64,000 nucleotides of DNA from CAVOJV01 sp963696325 (lineage in GTDB: Bacteria > Pseudomonadota > Gammaproteobacteria > Competibacterales > Competibacteraceae), in assembly GCA_963696325.1 (NCBI GenBank), contig CAVOJV010000006.1, positions 1 through 64,000 on the forward strand, written 5' to 3'. Position 1 is the first letter of the stretch. The number at the start of each line of letters is the position of its first letter. Shown here piece after piece: positions 16,015 to 24,964 of this stretch. Made by a program: the position numbers and the translations under genes. Below the pieces are notes generated by a model that searched no databases, had not been told where the DNA came from, and saw nothing but the letters and a program-made list of their open reading frames with translations.

Positions 16015-17049
16015 ATGGACCCGTCGACTAAAACTTCCGGCAATTGCGTCAATGCCCTCCCGGCTCCGCCACCACCCCGGCGGCTGCTCGATCAGCTCAG
16101 CGACCGCATCCGTTTCAAACACTATAGCATACGCACGGAGCAGGCCTATAGCGACTGGGTGCGACGCTTCATCCTCTTTCACAACAAGCGGCACCCTCGT
16201 GAAATGGGGGCGCACGAGGTCGAGGCGTTTCTCACTCACCTTGCCGTCGCGGGGCGTGTTTCGGCATCGACTCAGAACCAGGCGAAGAGCGCCTTGCTTT
16301 TCCTCTACAAGGAGGTACTGGAGACCGAGCTGCCGTGGCTGGATGACGTTGAATCGGCGAAGGCTTCGAAACGCTTGCCGGTCGTTCTCACGCCTGAAGA
16401 AGTCCAGCGCCTGCTGGTGCTGATCGAGGGCACTGCCGGCCTGATCCTGCGGCTGCTCTACGGCACCGGTATGCGTATCATGGAGTGTCTGCGCTTGCGG
16501 GTGAAGGATGTGGACTTTGCGCGCAGCGAGATCCTCGTGCGCGAGGGGAAAGGTTTCAAGGACCGGGTGACGATGTTGCCCAACACGCTGACGGCCCCGC
16601 AGAAAAGTCATCTGGCAAGGGTGAAGGCGCTGCACGACGAGGACCTTGCCGCAGGTTGCGGCGAAGTCTACCTGCCATGGGCGCTGGCGAGAAAGTATCC
16701 GCATGCCACACGCGAATGGGCGTGGCAGTATGTCTTCGTCGCCGCCAGGCGATCGGTCGACCCACGCTCCGGAGCGGTCCGCCGACACCACGTCGAAGCC
16801 CAGAGCATTCAGCGCGCAATGCGCAACGCGCTACGCCACGCCGGCATCAGCAAGCCGGCCACTCCGCACACCATGCGTCATTCGTTCGCCACTTGTCTGC
16901 TCGAAAACGGCTACGACATTCGCACGGTGCAGGAACTGCTGGGTCATTCGGATGTGGCCACGACGATGATCTACACGCACGTGCTCAACCGGGGCGGTCG
17001 AGGCGTCCGCAGTCCGCTCGACGCGCTGAAACCGCCGCCTGAAGCATGA
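16015..17049 (+). CDS. intI: Integron integrase IntI (tyrosine recombinase)
   Basis: A 344-aa protein from ATG 16015 with GAGGTG as ribosome site. The catalytic set is present: Arg in LYGTGMRIMECLRLRVKD, His-x-x-Arg in HTMRHSFATCLLENGYD, His in LLGHSDVATT and the nucleophile Tyr in MIYTHVL. The segment diagnostic of IntI against XerC/D, PWALARKYPHATREWAWQYVF followed by DPRSGAVRRHH (about 220-265), is complete. It should recombine attI with attC and insert or shuffle the cassettes to its left, which run on the opposite strand as in most integrons. The gene is intact, so the array may still be dynamic. Confidence 0.96.
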   Translation: MDPSTKTSGNCVNALPAPPPPRRLLDQLSDRIRFKHYSIRTEQAYSDWVRRFILFHNKRHPREMGAHEVEAFLTHLAVAGRVSASTQNQAKSALLFLYKEVLETELPWLDDVESAKASKRLPVVLTPEEVQRLLVLIEGTAGLILRLLYGTGMRIMECLRLRVKDVDFARSEILVREGKGFKDRVTMLPNTLTAPQKSHLARVKALHDEDLAAGCGEVYLPWALARKYPHATREWAWQYVFVAARRSVDPRSGAVRRHHVEAQSIQRAMRNALRHAGISKPATPHTMRHSFATCLLENGYDIRTVQELLGHSDVATTMIYTHVLNRGGRGVRSPLDALKPPPEA

Positions 17050-17115
17050 AGGGGAAGAGCGGTGCTTACGTTCGGGGGAGGGGTTTGCTCTCCCCTGGCG
17101 GAGCACTGCCCTTGC

Positions 17116-17520
17116 TCATTGACCCTCACCCCGCGCTGCCAGATAGATCCCGACGAGCAGCAGGACGAAGCCCACTGCCTGCATCAACGCGAACGACTCG
17201 CCAAAGAAGATCCACGCCAGCAACGCACTGCCGACCGGCTCGCCGAGCGTGACCACGGCGATGAAGGTCGGTGAGACATGCTTGAGCGACCAGTTGTACG
17301 AGGTGTGGCCAAGCAGCTGCGGGCCGAGCGCCATGCCCAGGGCGATCAGGTAGGCGGCGTCGGTGTAGCCGGTCAGCGGCGTGCCGTTGGCCTGACAGGC
17401 GAGGACCAGGAAGATCGCGGCGCTGCCGTAGGCGAGCCAGACGTAGGCCGGTAGCGGCAGGTTGGCGCGCAGGCGGCGGCCGATCAGCAGGTAGGCGGAG
17501 ATATCCACGTCATCACGCCG
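17116..17520 (-). pseudogene. DMT/EamA-type transporter, 3' half only
   Basis: The frame encodes the C-terminal four or five membrane segments of an EamA drug/metabolite transporter (YVWLAYGSAAIFLVLACQ, GMALGPQLLGHTSYNWSL, AVVTLGEPVGSALLAWIFFG, AVGFVLLLVGIYLAAR). A complete protein is about 300 aa; only about 135 residues are native here. The break near 17520 abuts the IS91-like transposase relic, which probably caused the truncation. Confidence 0.8.
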
Positions 17521-17530
17521 TGCTGCCGAC

Positions 17531-18360
17531 ATGGCCGCCAACCCACAGGGATGCCGCCCCGCTGCCTACGCCCGTCACCGCCCCAAGCAAACCGTCCTCT
17601 ACCGCCTCGTCCAGCAGCACCTGGAGACCTACCTCGCGCTGGCGCGGGAAGGGGACTGGGACGGGCAGCGGGTGCCGGCAGCCGTGGAGCGGGAATTCCG
17701 CCGCTATCTCGAATGTGGCATCCTGGCCTGTGGTTTTTGTCGGGCGCGTTGCTCGGCATGCGGCCACGATTTCCTGGTGGTCTTCTCCTGCAAGGGGCGC
17801 GGCGTCGGCCCGTCGTGCAACGCCATCCTCGACGGAGTGTTCGAGTCGCTCGAAGCCGGTGGAGTCGAAGCGGTTGCTGCGATCGAAGCGCAGGTACGCC
17901 GCCGCGTGCTGCGCTGGTTCTCCCGCCACGGGCTGCTCGATCCCGATGATGCCCGCGACATGCTCGCCTGGGACAACGGTGGCTTTTCGCTCGACGCCTC
18001 GGTGCGCATCGCCGGCCACGACCACGCCGGACTCGAACGGCTGCGGCGTTACTGTACGCGCCCGCCCTTCGCCCTGGAGCGGATTGAGCAGGTCAACGAG
18101 GACCGGCGTGCTGGCACCCAACTCACCGCTGCGGGGCGTGGCCACCGCCTACGGGCGCGACGTGGACCTCAGTGGCGAGCAACCACCGCCCCAGCGCGCT
18201 TCGCACCCGTCTGCCAGGGCTGCGCGCGTCGGCCCACTACCTGTGGGCCATGCTGCCCGCCCGGCACCTTCCCAGACGGCGGTCTGCTCCCCATCTCTCC
18301 CCGTCGGCTCGCGCTGTGCCCTTGCGGCGAGCCTTCCTGCGGTGTCATCGTCCCCCCGAC
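17531..18360 (+). pseudogene. IS91-family transposase relic
   Basis: The N-terminal part is clear: RHRPKQTVLYRLVQQHLETY, then a zinc-finger-like CGFCRARCSACGHDFLVVFSCKGRG. The HUH core that should follow is missing, and the sequence jumps to a C-terminal piece (SLDASVRIAGHDHAGLERL, RPPFALERIEQVNEDR). Later fragments (HYLWAML, LCPCG) appear in other frames. It is an internally deleted, frameshifted IS91/ISCR-like transposase. Such elements move by rolling circle and carry adjacent DNA, relevant to the arylsulfatase segment that follows. Confidence 0.75.
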
Positions 18361-18395
18361 TGCAGCCGCGGTGCGGTTGGACTTCCTATCCCTCG
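18341..18395 (+). repeat. 53-bp direct repeat, left copy (IS91-like end?)
   Basis: A sequence starting GGTGTCATCGTCCCCCC and ending TTGGACTTCCTATCCCT recurs at 20219-20271 with two substitutions; its last about 20 bp (GGTTGGACTTCCTATCCCTC) is immediately repeated at about 18396-18413. It directly follows the IS91-like transposase relic and probably represents the terminus of that element. Confidence 0.6.
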
Positions 18396-18413
18396 GTTGG
18401 ACTTCCTATCCCT

Positions 18414-18498
18414 CGGGCTGATTGTCGATGCCCGGCAGGTACCGCGGGAGATTCAAGAGGAAGCTTTTCGGCGTGGATTGATTCCGTATCTGCCGTGA
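18414..18498 (+). pseudogene. C-terminal fragment of an unrecognised protein
   Basis: The frame LGLIVDARQVPREIQEEAFR followed by RGLIPYLP and a TGA looks like the tail of a conserved protein, but nothing upstream continues it past the repeat at about 18413. No function can be given. Confidence 0.35.
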
Positions 18499-18595
18499 GT
18501 GATTTTTTCTCAGGTGAAAGGGATCCAGATGCTCGAAATCCTGTGAGAGTTCTTATCCGTTTGTGCAAACGCACCCAAGGAGAAATGAAATAACC

Positions 18596-20109
18596 ATGCA
18601 ACGAACCGTAATGCTACTGCTCGCCGCCTCCGGCATTTTCCTGTCGTCGGTCACGGCCCACGCGCAGGTAAGTCAGCCCAACATCGTCATCATCTGGGGC
18701 GATGATATCGGCCAATCCGATATCAGCGCCTACTCAATGGGACTGATGGGCTTTCGCACACCCAACATTGATCGTGTCGCCAAGGAAGGCATGACCTTCA
18801 CCGATTACTATGCCGAGCAGAGCTGCACCGCCGGCCGGGCGTCGTTCATCACCGGCCAATCTGGCTTGCGCACCGGCTTGACCAAGGTCGGCTTGCCGGG
18901 CGCTACGGTAGGGCTACAAAAGGAAGACCCGACGATTGCCGAGCTGTTGAAAGCGCAAGGCTATGCCACCGGCCAGTTCGGCAAGAATCACCTGGGCGAC
19001 CGCAACGAGTTCCTGCCCACCGTGCACGGCTTTGACGAGTTCTACGGCAACCTCTACCACCTCAACGCCGAGGAAGAGCCGGAACTGCCGGACTACCCGA
19101 AAGATCCGGCGTTCCGTGTCAAGTTCGGCCCCCGTGGCGTGATGGACTGCAAAGCCTCGGCCACGGACGATCCGACGGTGGACCCACGCTTCGGCAAGGT
19201 CGGCAAGCAGGTGTGCAAGGACACCGGCCCGCTGACGAAGAAGCGGATGGAAACTATCGACGATGACGTCGCCGACCGGGCCGTGGACTTCATCCGGCGG
19301 CAAAACGCGGCCGGCAAGCCAGCCTTTGTCTGGGTAAACTTCTCCCACATGCACTTTCGCACCCACACCAAGGCGGAAAGCATCGGCCAGTCGGGACGCT
19401 GGCAGAGCCCGTACCATGACACCATGATCGACCACGACAAGAATGTCGGCACGGTTCTCAAGGTGCTGGACGATCTGGGCATCGCGGACAACACCTTCGT
19501 CATGTACAGCACCGACAACGGGCCGCACATGAACAGTTGGCCGGACGGGGCAATGACGCCGTTCCGCAGCGAGAAGAACTCGAACTGGGAAGGCGCCTAC
19601 CGGGTGCCGGCGATGGTTCGCTGGCCGGGCAAGATCAAGCCGGGCAGCGTGTCCAACGACATCGTCGCTCACCTCGATTGGCTGCCGACCTTTATGGCCC
19701 GGGCGACACGCAGTTGAAGGACGAGCTGCTCAAGGGTTACAAGGTCGGCGACCGGACCTACAAGGTTCACCTCGACGGCGACAACCTCATTCCCTACCTG
19801 ACGGGCCAAGTCGCGAAGAGTCCACGGGAGTCGTTCCTGTATATCAATGACGACCAGCAATTGACCGGGCTGCGCTACGACAACTGGAAGCTGGCCTTCA
19901 TGGAGCAGCGCGCCGAGGGCACGATGCTCATCTGGTCAAACCCGTTCACCAACTTGCGGATCCCGAAGATCTTCAACCTCCGGACCGATCCGTATGAACG
20001 GGCGGACATCACCTCAAACACGTACTACGACTGGTTGCTGGATCACGCTTTCTTGCTGGTCCCCGCGCAAGCCTATGTGGGCACGGTAGCGTATTGCACG
20101 CAATGTTGA
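18596..20109 (+). pseudogene. Periplasmic arylsulfatase, frameshifted and 3'-truncated
   Basis: The start is ATG 18596, with a signal peptide (MLLLAASGIFLSSVTAHA) after a short N-terminus. The sulfatase core is complete: IVIIWGDDIGQSD with metal-binding Asp residues, the formylglycine site SCTAGRASF (C-x-A-x-R), GKNHLGDRN and STDNGPHMNSWPD. At about 19700 a small indel shifts the frame (…DWLPTFMA | GDTQLKDELLKGYKV), and the tail continues to LVPAQAYVG, where about 25 normal C-terminal residues are replaced by unrelated sequence. The indel could be an assembly error; the 3' loss coincides with approach to the right 53-bp repeat. It likely hydrolysed aryl sulfate esters when intact. Confidence 0.85.
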
Positions 20110-20218
20110 CCCCCGGGATAACCGAATCAAATGAGGTCCAGCTCTGGCATCGCTAAGGCCCTGCGGTGTGACGACTCAAAATAGCTGCCGTTGGGGGTGA
20201 TGTGACTTCCTATCCCTC

Positions 20219-20271
20219 GGTGTTATCGTCCCCCCGACTTCAGCCGCGGTGCGGTTGGACTTCCTATCCCT
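20219..20271 (+). repeat. 53-bp direct repeat, right copy
   Basis: Second copy of the repeat at 18341-18395, again ending TTCCTATCCC, here fused directly to the PHA synthase fragment. A third short piece (GACTTCCTATCCCTCGG) precedes it at about 20204. Together the copies bracket the arylsulfatase segment. Confidence 0.6.
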
Positions 20272-20653
20272 TCTCGGCCGGATCGAGACCCCGGTTTATT
20301 TCCTGGCCACCCAGGAAGATCACATCGCGCCCTGGCGGTCGGTTTACGCCGGCGCCCAGCTCCCCGCCGGTCCCGTGACTTTTGTACTGGGCGAATCCGG
20401 CCATATTGCCGGCGTGATCAATCCACCGGCGGCCCGCAAATGCGGGTATCGGACCCAGGCAGAGCGTCCCGCCACTCCCGAGGCATGGCTGGAGACGGCG
20501 ACCCTTTATCCGGGTTCCTGGTGGCTGCACTGGCGGGAATGCATCGCACCTCATTCCGGTCCACAGGTGAGTGCGCGAGTACCCGGTGACGGCGGACTCC
20601 AACCGCTCGATGACGCGACGGGGTCTTATGTTAAAGTACCCGGTGTGGAATAA
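20267..20653 (+). pseudogene. phaC: PHA synthase (PhaC), C-terminal fragment
   Basis: About 128 residues of the C-terminal end of a class I poly(3-hydroxyalkanoate) synthase: RIETPVYFLATQEDHIAPW, FVLGESGHIAGVINPP, LETATLYPGSWWLHW and a terminal SYVKVPG. It includes the catalytic Asp (EDHIAPW) and His (GHIAGV) but lacks the lipase-box Cys and the first three quarters of the usual 560-600 aa. The 5' break coincides exactly with the repeat end at 20271. With phaZ at 54822 it indicates a PHA-accumulating host lineage. Confidence 0.85.
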
Positions 20654-20852
20654 AGACTGGCCTTTTCTACTTCCTGCTTGGAGCGAATAACTCCAAACGA
20701 TTAGGATGTGATTTGGAATATTGGCGGCCTCTTATATGTCACTTTCTAACCGCTTTGCTCTTATTGGGTCCATAAACGCCGTGTCGAATTCTGCCCGGCC
20801 CGGGGCTGAGCCAGGCGTCAAAGGCAGGCATCTAAAGAAGAATGGAGGTAGC

Positions 20853-22040
20853 ATGACGACTGTCCTTGCGCATGAGTCCGAGCTGGAATTCGAGCTGGGG
20901 GGGCCGGCGTACCGGCTCATGCAGCGGATCGGTCTGGTCAAGGACGCAGGGCCTTCCCTCGGGCGGCGGTTTGTCGGATTCCTGCTGATCACCTGGGTTC
21001 CTCTCCTCATCTTCTCCCTGCTCGAGGGCCGGGCGCTCGGGCCGACGCCACGGGAGTCCTTTTTGCTTGACTTTGCCACCTACGCCCGCTTTTTCCTGGC
21101 CGTGCCGCTGCTGTTCGTGGCCGAGGTCGTCGTCGGCCCGCGGCTGCGGACGGCAGGGCTCCATTTTATCCAGGGAAACTTCGTCCGGCCGGAGGACCTG
21201 CCCGTCGTCGAGGCGGCCATTGTCCGGGCCCGGCGGCGGCGCGAAGCGCTGCTGCCGGAGCTGGTCATGCTCGGTATAGCCTTGTTGGGTGCCTGGTACA
21301 TCCCCCTCGAAACCTGGTCCGGGGAGACCACCGCCACCTGGAGTTCCGCCACGGTGAAGGGCGGGACCGGCCTGTCACTGGCGGGGCTCTGGTACCACTT
21401 CGTCGCGGTGCCGATCTTGCAGTTCTTCATGCTCCGCTGGCTCTGGCGGCTGCTCATCTGGACCGGCTTCCTCCGCGATATGGCCCGGCTGAACCTGAAC
21501 CTGGTGGCCACCCATCCCGACCGGGCCGGCGGGCTGGGCTTTCTCGGCAATGCCCATATCTCTCTGGCCATCTTCGCCTTTGCCCTCAGTTGCATCCTGA
21601 GCGCACAGGTGGCCTTTCAGGTCTATTTCGAGGCCTTGCCTATCCAGACGTTCCAAACCCTGTTTGTGGTTTACCTGGTGCTGATGGAGCTGATCTGTCT
21701 CGGCCCCTTGCTGATCTTCGTGCCGCTGCTGGCCCGGACCCGGCGGGCGGGGCTGCGCCAGTACAGCCTGCTGGCCGACACCTATAACCGCGCCTTCGAG
21801 CAGAAGTGGGTGGCCGGCCCGGCGCCGCCGGACGAACCGCTGCTGGGAAGCGCCGACATCCAATCCCTGGCCGACCTGGGGAACAGCTTCGGGATGATCC
21901 GGGAGATGAAGATCTTCCCCTTCAGCCTGCAACAGATTCTTCAGATCGCGGTGATCACGTCTCTCCCCGGCCTGCCCCTCATTTTCCTGGTGATGCCCGT
22001 GGGGGAGCTGCTGAAGCTGCTCGCCGGGGCGCTGTTGTAG
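20853..22040 (+). CDS. Polytopic inner-membrane protein, unknown function
   Basis: A 395-aa protein from ATG 20853 with GGAGG 6 nt upstream; longer in-frame starts lack a ribosome site. At least six membrane segments are evident (FVGFLLITWVPLLIFSLL, ARFFLAVPLLFVAEVVV, LVMLGIALLGAWYI, ISLAIFAFALSCILSAQVAF, LFVVYLVLMELICLGPLLIF, and a final ITSLPGLPLIFLVMPVGEL), with cytoplasmic-type loops rich in Arg. I do not recognise the family. It is followed by two further membrane-protein genes on the same strand, possibly one transcription unit. Confidence 0.8.
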   Translation: MTTVLAHESELEFELGGPAYRLMQRIGLVKDAGPSLGRRFVGFLLITWVPLLIFSLLEGRALGPTPRESFLLDFATYARFFLAVPLLFVAEVVVGPRLRTAGLHFIQGNFVRPEDLPVVEAAIVRARRRREALLPELVMLGIALLGAWYIPLETWSGETTATWSSATVKGGTGLSLAGLWYHFVAVPILQFFMLRWLWRLLIWTGFLRDMARLNLNLVATHPDRAGGLGFLGNAHISLAIFAFALSCILSAQVAFQVYFEALPIQTFQTLFVVYLVLMELICLGPLLIFVPLLARTRRAGLRQYSLLADTYNRAFEQKWVAGPAPPDEPLLGSADIQSLADLGNSFGMIREMKIFPFSLQQILQIAVITSLPGLPLIFLVMPVGELLKLLAGALL

Positions 22041-22076
22041 GCGATACAATGAACAGAATAACCTATTCCCTTGCTG

Positions 22077-23414
22077 ATGACGACGATGCGTAAGACCCTA
22101 CCGAGGTATCAACTGAAGCTGCCGCTCTGGCTCATTCCGATGTTGTATGTCGGCGTGACCGTTGCTTGCGGAGCGGTTTTTCCGCGGCTCGAGCAGGAAT
22201 ACCTCGCCGCCTACAGCCACGGCATGTCGGTCGGCTCGGCCTTGGCGGTGTTGTCCGCCATCGCCTCGGGCATGATGGCACTGACCGGCATCGTGTTCGC
22301 GCTGGCCTTTGTGATGGTGCAATTCAGCGCCATTGCCTATTCCCCGCGCCTGGTCACCTGGTTTGGCCGCGACCCGGTGCTGTTTCACGCGCTCGGCCTG
22401 TTCACCGCCACGTTTGGTTATGCGATCGCCACCCTGGCCTGGATCGATCGCGGGGGGAACGGCAAAGTGCCCCTGTTCTCGACTTTAGTCGTTGTGGTTC
22501 TGCTGATCCTCAGCATGATCGTTTTCGCCAAGCTGGTGCAGCGACTGAACGATATTCAGATCACCAACGTCCTTCATTTTGTCGGCCAGCAAGGGCGCGA
22601 GGTCATTCGGGCGATGTTCCCACGCCTGGATACGGTTGGAGACGCCGCACCGGAGTCGTGGCGAACCGCGGCCGAGGCGGCCCGGCAGCGCCCGGTCACG
22701 CAGACGCTGCGCTACTCGGGCGAGCCGTGTACGGTCGCTCAATTCCAGATCGGCGCCTTGGTCCGGCAGGGCCAGGCGGTGGATGCCGTGATCGTCATGG
22801 AGTGCGCCGTCGGCGACACCCTAACCGAAGACACCCTGCTGTTGCGGGTGTATGGCGGCCGGCAGCCGCTGGCGGAGACCCCACTTCGGCGGGCGCTTCG
22901 GGTGGCGAGTGAACGCACCTTCGAGCAGGACCCCAAATACCCCATGCGCCTGTTGGTGGACATCGCCATCAAGGCCCTCTCCCCGGCCATCAACGATCCC
23001 ACCACGGCGGTCCAGGCCCTCGACCAGATCGAAGACCTCTTGCACCGCCTCGGCCGGCGCGCGCTCGATGCCGGCTGCGTGATGGATGAACAGGGTGCTC
23101 TTCGTCTCGTCTTCCCGACGCCCACCTGGGAGGACTACCTGACGCTCGCCTTCGACGAGATCCGCCAGTATGGCGCCAGTTCGGTCCAGGTGATGCGCCG
23201 GCTGCGCTCGGCCCTCGTTGGCCTGGCGGATTCCGTGACCGAGGCCGAGCGCAAGGCGTCGGTGCAACGGTATCTCCACCATTTGAACCTGGTGGTGGAA
23301 CACTCGGTGCTCGATGCCGAGGATCAGGTGATGGCGCTGCAGGAAGACCGGCAGGGCTTGGGCCAGTCGCGCCGGCGCGCCCAGCCCGAGCGGGATACCG
23401 TTAGCGAACGCTGA
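22077..23414 (+). CDS. DUF2254 membrane protein
   Basis: A 445-aa protein with four N-terminal membrane segments (WLIPMLYVGVTVACGAVF, SAIASGMMALTGIVFALAFV, ALGLFTATFGYAIATLAW, STLVVVVLLILSMIVFAKL). A large soluble part contains QFSAIAYSPRL, FEQDPKYPMRLLVDIAIKAL and SPAINDPTTAVQALDQIEDL, the hallmarks of DUF2254. Its biochemical role is unknown. ATG 22077 is taken as start; TTG 22071 is possible. The C-terminal 30 residues are Arg/Gln-rich and probably disordered. Confidence 0.88.
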   Translation: MTTMRKTLPRYQLKLPLWLIPMLYVGVTVACGAVFPRLEQEYLAAYSHGMSVGSALAVLSAIASGMMALTGIVFALAFVMVQFSAIAYSPRLVTWFGRDPVLFHALGLFTATFGYAIATLAWIDRGGNGKVPLFSTLVVVVLLILSMIVFAKLVQRLNDIQITNVLHFVGQQGREVIRAMFPRLDTVGDAAPESWRTAAEAARQRPVTQTLRYSGEPCTVAQFQIGALVRQGQAVDAVIVMECAVGDTLTEDTLLLRVYGGRQPLAETPLRRALRVASERTFEQDPKYPMRLLVDIAIKALSPAINDPTTAVQALDQIEDLLHRLGRRALDAGCVMDEQGALRLVFPTPTWEDYLTLAFDEIRQYGASSVQVMRRLRSALVGLADSVTEAERKASVQRYLHHLNLVVEHSVLDAEDQVMALQEDRQGLGQSRRRAQPERDTVSER

Positions 23415-23452
23415 CGAATTATTTGGGTTCGATGATGGCTCAGGAGGACGTG

Positions 23453-24106
23453 ATGAAGCCGGACGAGCACTTGACCGCCGCGCGCTTGCGGGCGCCGCGG
23501 GCCGCCGCCATCGCCGGCATCCTGTTTTCGATCCTGCTGATTGCCAGTTTTCTGCTCCTGCGGCTGTCGGTCCCGGCCGATCCGCTGGAGGCCGGCGCAT
23601 GGCTTCAGACCCGTGCGAACATCGTGGCGCTGGCGCTGAACCTGGTGCCGTTTGCCGGCATCGCCTTTTTGTGGTTCATCGGCGTGTTGCGCGACCGCCT
23701 GGGGGAACGGGAAGACCGCTTCTTTGCCACCGTCTTTCTCGGCAGTGGGCTGCTATTCCTCGCCATGCTGTTCATGTCGGCGGCGATGGTGGGTGGCCTC
23801 ATCATCGCCTACACGGCAGACCCCAGCCGACTGCTCGGTTCGACTACTTTCACCTCCGCTCGCGCCATCGCGTATGAAATCATGAACATCTACGCGATCA
23901 AGATGGCGGGGGTGTTCATGATCGCCACCTCCACCCTCGCGCTTCGCACCGGGTTCATCGCCCGCTGGATTGCGTGGCTCGGCTACGCGGTGGCGCTGCT
24001 GCTCCTGTTCAGCAGCCGCTACATCGAGGGGATTTTACTGGTCTTTCCGCTGTGGGTGCTGCTGATCAGCATGCACATCCTGATTGACAATCTTCGTGGC
24101 CTGTAG
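23453..24106 (+). CDS. Small polytopic membrane protein
   Basis: A 217-aa protein. ATG 23453 is chosen because AGGAGG lies 5 nt upstream; upstream starts are poorer. Five or six hydrophobic segments are visible (AAAIAGILFSILLIASFLLL, IVALALNLVPFAGIAFLWFI, FLGSGLLFLAMLFMSAAMVG, WIAWLGYAVALLLLFSSRY, GILLVFPLWVLLISMHILI). I recognise no catalytic motif. It trails the DUF2254 gene by 38 bp, so co-transcription is likely. Confidence 0.8.
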   Translation: MKPDEHLTAARLRAPRAAAIAGILFSILLIASFLLLRLSVPADPLEAGAWLQTRANIVALALNLVPFAGIAFLWFIGVLRDRLGEREDRFFATVFLGSGLLFLAMLFMSAAMVGGLIIAYTADPSRLLGSTTFTSARAIAYEIMNIYAIKMAGVFMIATSTLALRTGFIARWIAWLGYAVALLLLFSSRYIEGILLVFPLWVLLISMHILIDNLRGL

Positions 24107-24116
24107 CAGTAAAACC

Positions 24117-24236
24117 ATGAGTGATGCCAACGTTGCACAGCATCAGGATAACGCACCGCCACCCGAACAGCGGAAGGGCCAGGACTACGAACGGGAACCG
24201 GCGAAGCTGCACGTGGAGAAGGAGCTCCCCACATGA
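24117..24236 (+). pseudogene. N-terminal stub resembling a PPK2 polyphosphate kinase
   Basis: A 39-codon frame whose end, QDYEREPAKLHVE, resembles the helix that precedes the kinase core in PPK2 proteins. The catalytic part is absent and the frame stops at once. It could equally be a small unrelated peptide. Confidence 0.35.
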
Positions 24237-24406
24237 TGAATCCAGCGACACCCACCACCGTTCATCTGAAAGTTTACACGGTCCCCGCTTTCCTCATCCC
24301 AGAGGTTGGGCTGGCTATCGAATTATTTGAAGACGATGCCTGGGTCCGCGCAAAACTCGCTGTTGAACGGAACACCGAGGCAACCGACTCACTCCTTATT
24401 TTTTAA
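24233..24406 (+). CDS. Small ORF of 57 aa, unknown
   Basis: The ATG overlaps the stop of the preceding stub (ATGA), with AAGGAG about 8 nt upstream. The product (MMNPATPTTVHLKVYTVPAF...) has no recognisable domain. The good ribosome site favours translation, but the neighbourhood is decayed. Confidence 0.35.
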   Translation: MMNPATPTTVHLKVYTVPAFLIPEVGLAIELFEDDAWVRAKLAVERNTEATDSLLIF

Positions 24407-24964
24407 TAGTCAATACCCCATTTTCGGGCAGAATTTGGGTATCAAAATATCCGCAACACAGGGCCAGAAAGGGCATCCCCCGCCTTTCGCTGGACTGAGT
24501 GGCAGATTTCATGTGGCAGATTTCAGTGGAATACGCGGGTTTGATGCTAGCGTCCGCTATTGCGTAGGTTTTTCGGGTGATAGGGCGCGCGCCGGGCCGT
24601 TTACGCCAACCGCGCTTTATGCCACCTTCCAGATGGCTGAGGTCGCCATCTCACGGCATCTGTTCGCCGACATCCTGCGGCTGATCGCGGAACTTCGGCC
24701 GCCGCCCAAGCCGGCGCCTGGGTGAGCGGTTCGATTGTCATGAGCTCCAGCAAAAACCGTGGCAGAGGTGCGTCCTGATGAAGGCGAAATCGACATTCCT
24801 GGCGCGGAACGTACTGACTTCACCCGCTTTGGTGCAGGGCAACCCCAATCGCCAAAATCCGAGCTTGACAATGCCCGTCAATAGCGGCAACGTTGGCCTC
24901 AACAAGCCGATCATCCGGTGGATGTCGGGTTAGCGGCCAACACACTTAACGAAGGGGTCCTCAG
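24407..24964 (+). other. 558-bp stretch without a convincing gene
   Basis: There are only short frames, plus a tandem GTGGCAGATTTCA duplication (about 24500-24523). A frame ending in MAEVAISRHLFADILRLIAE looks like a transposase or regulator tail but has no partner sequence upstream. I see no RNA gene or clear terminator. Confidence 0.4.
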
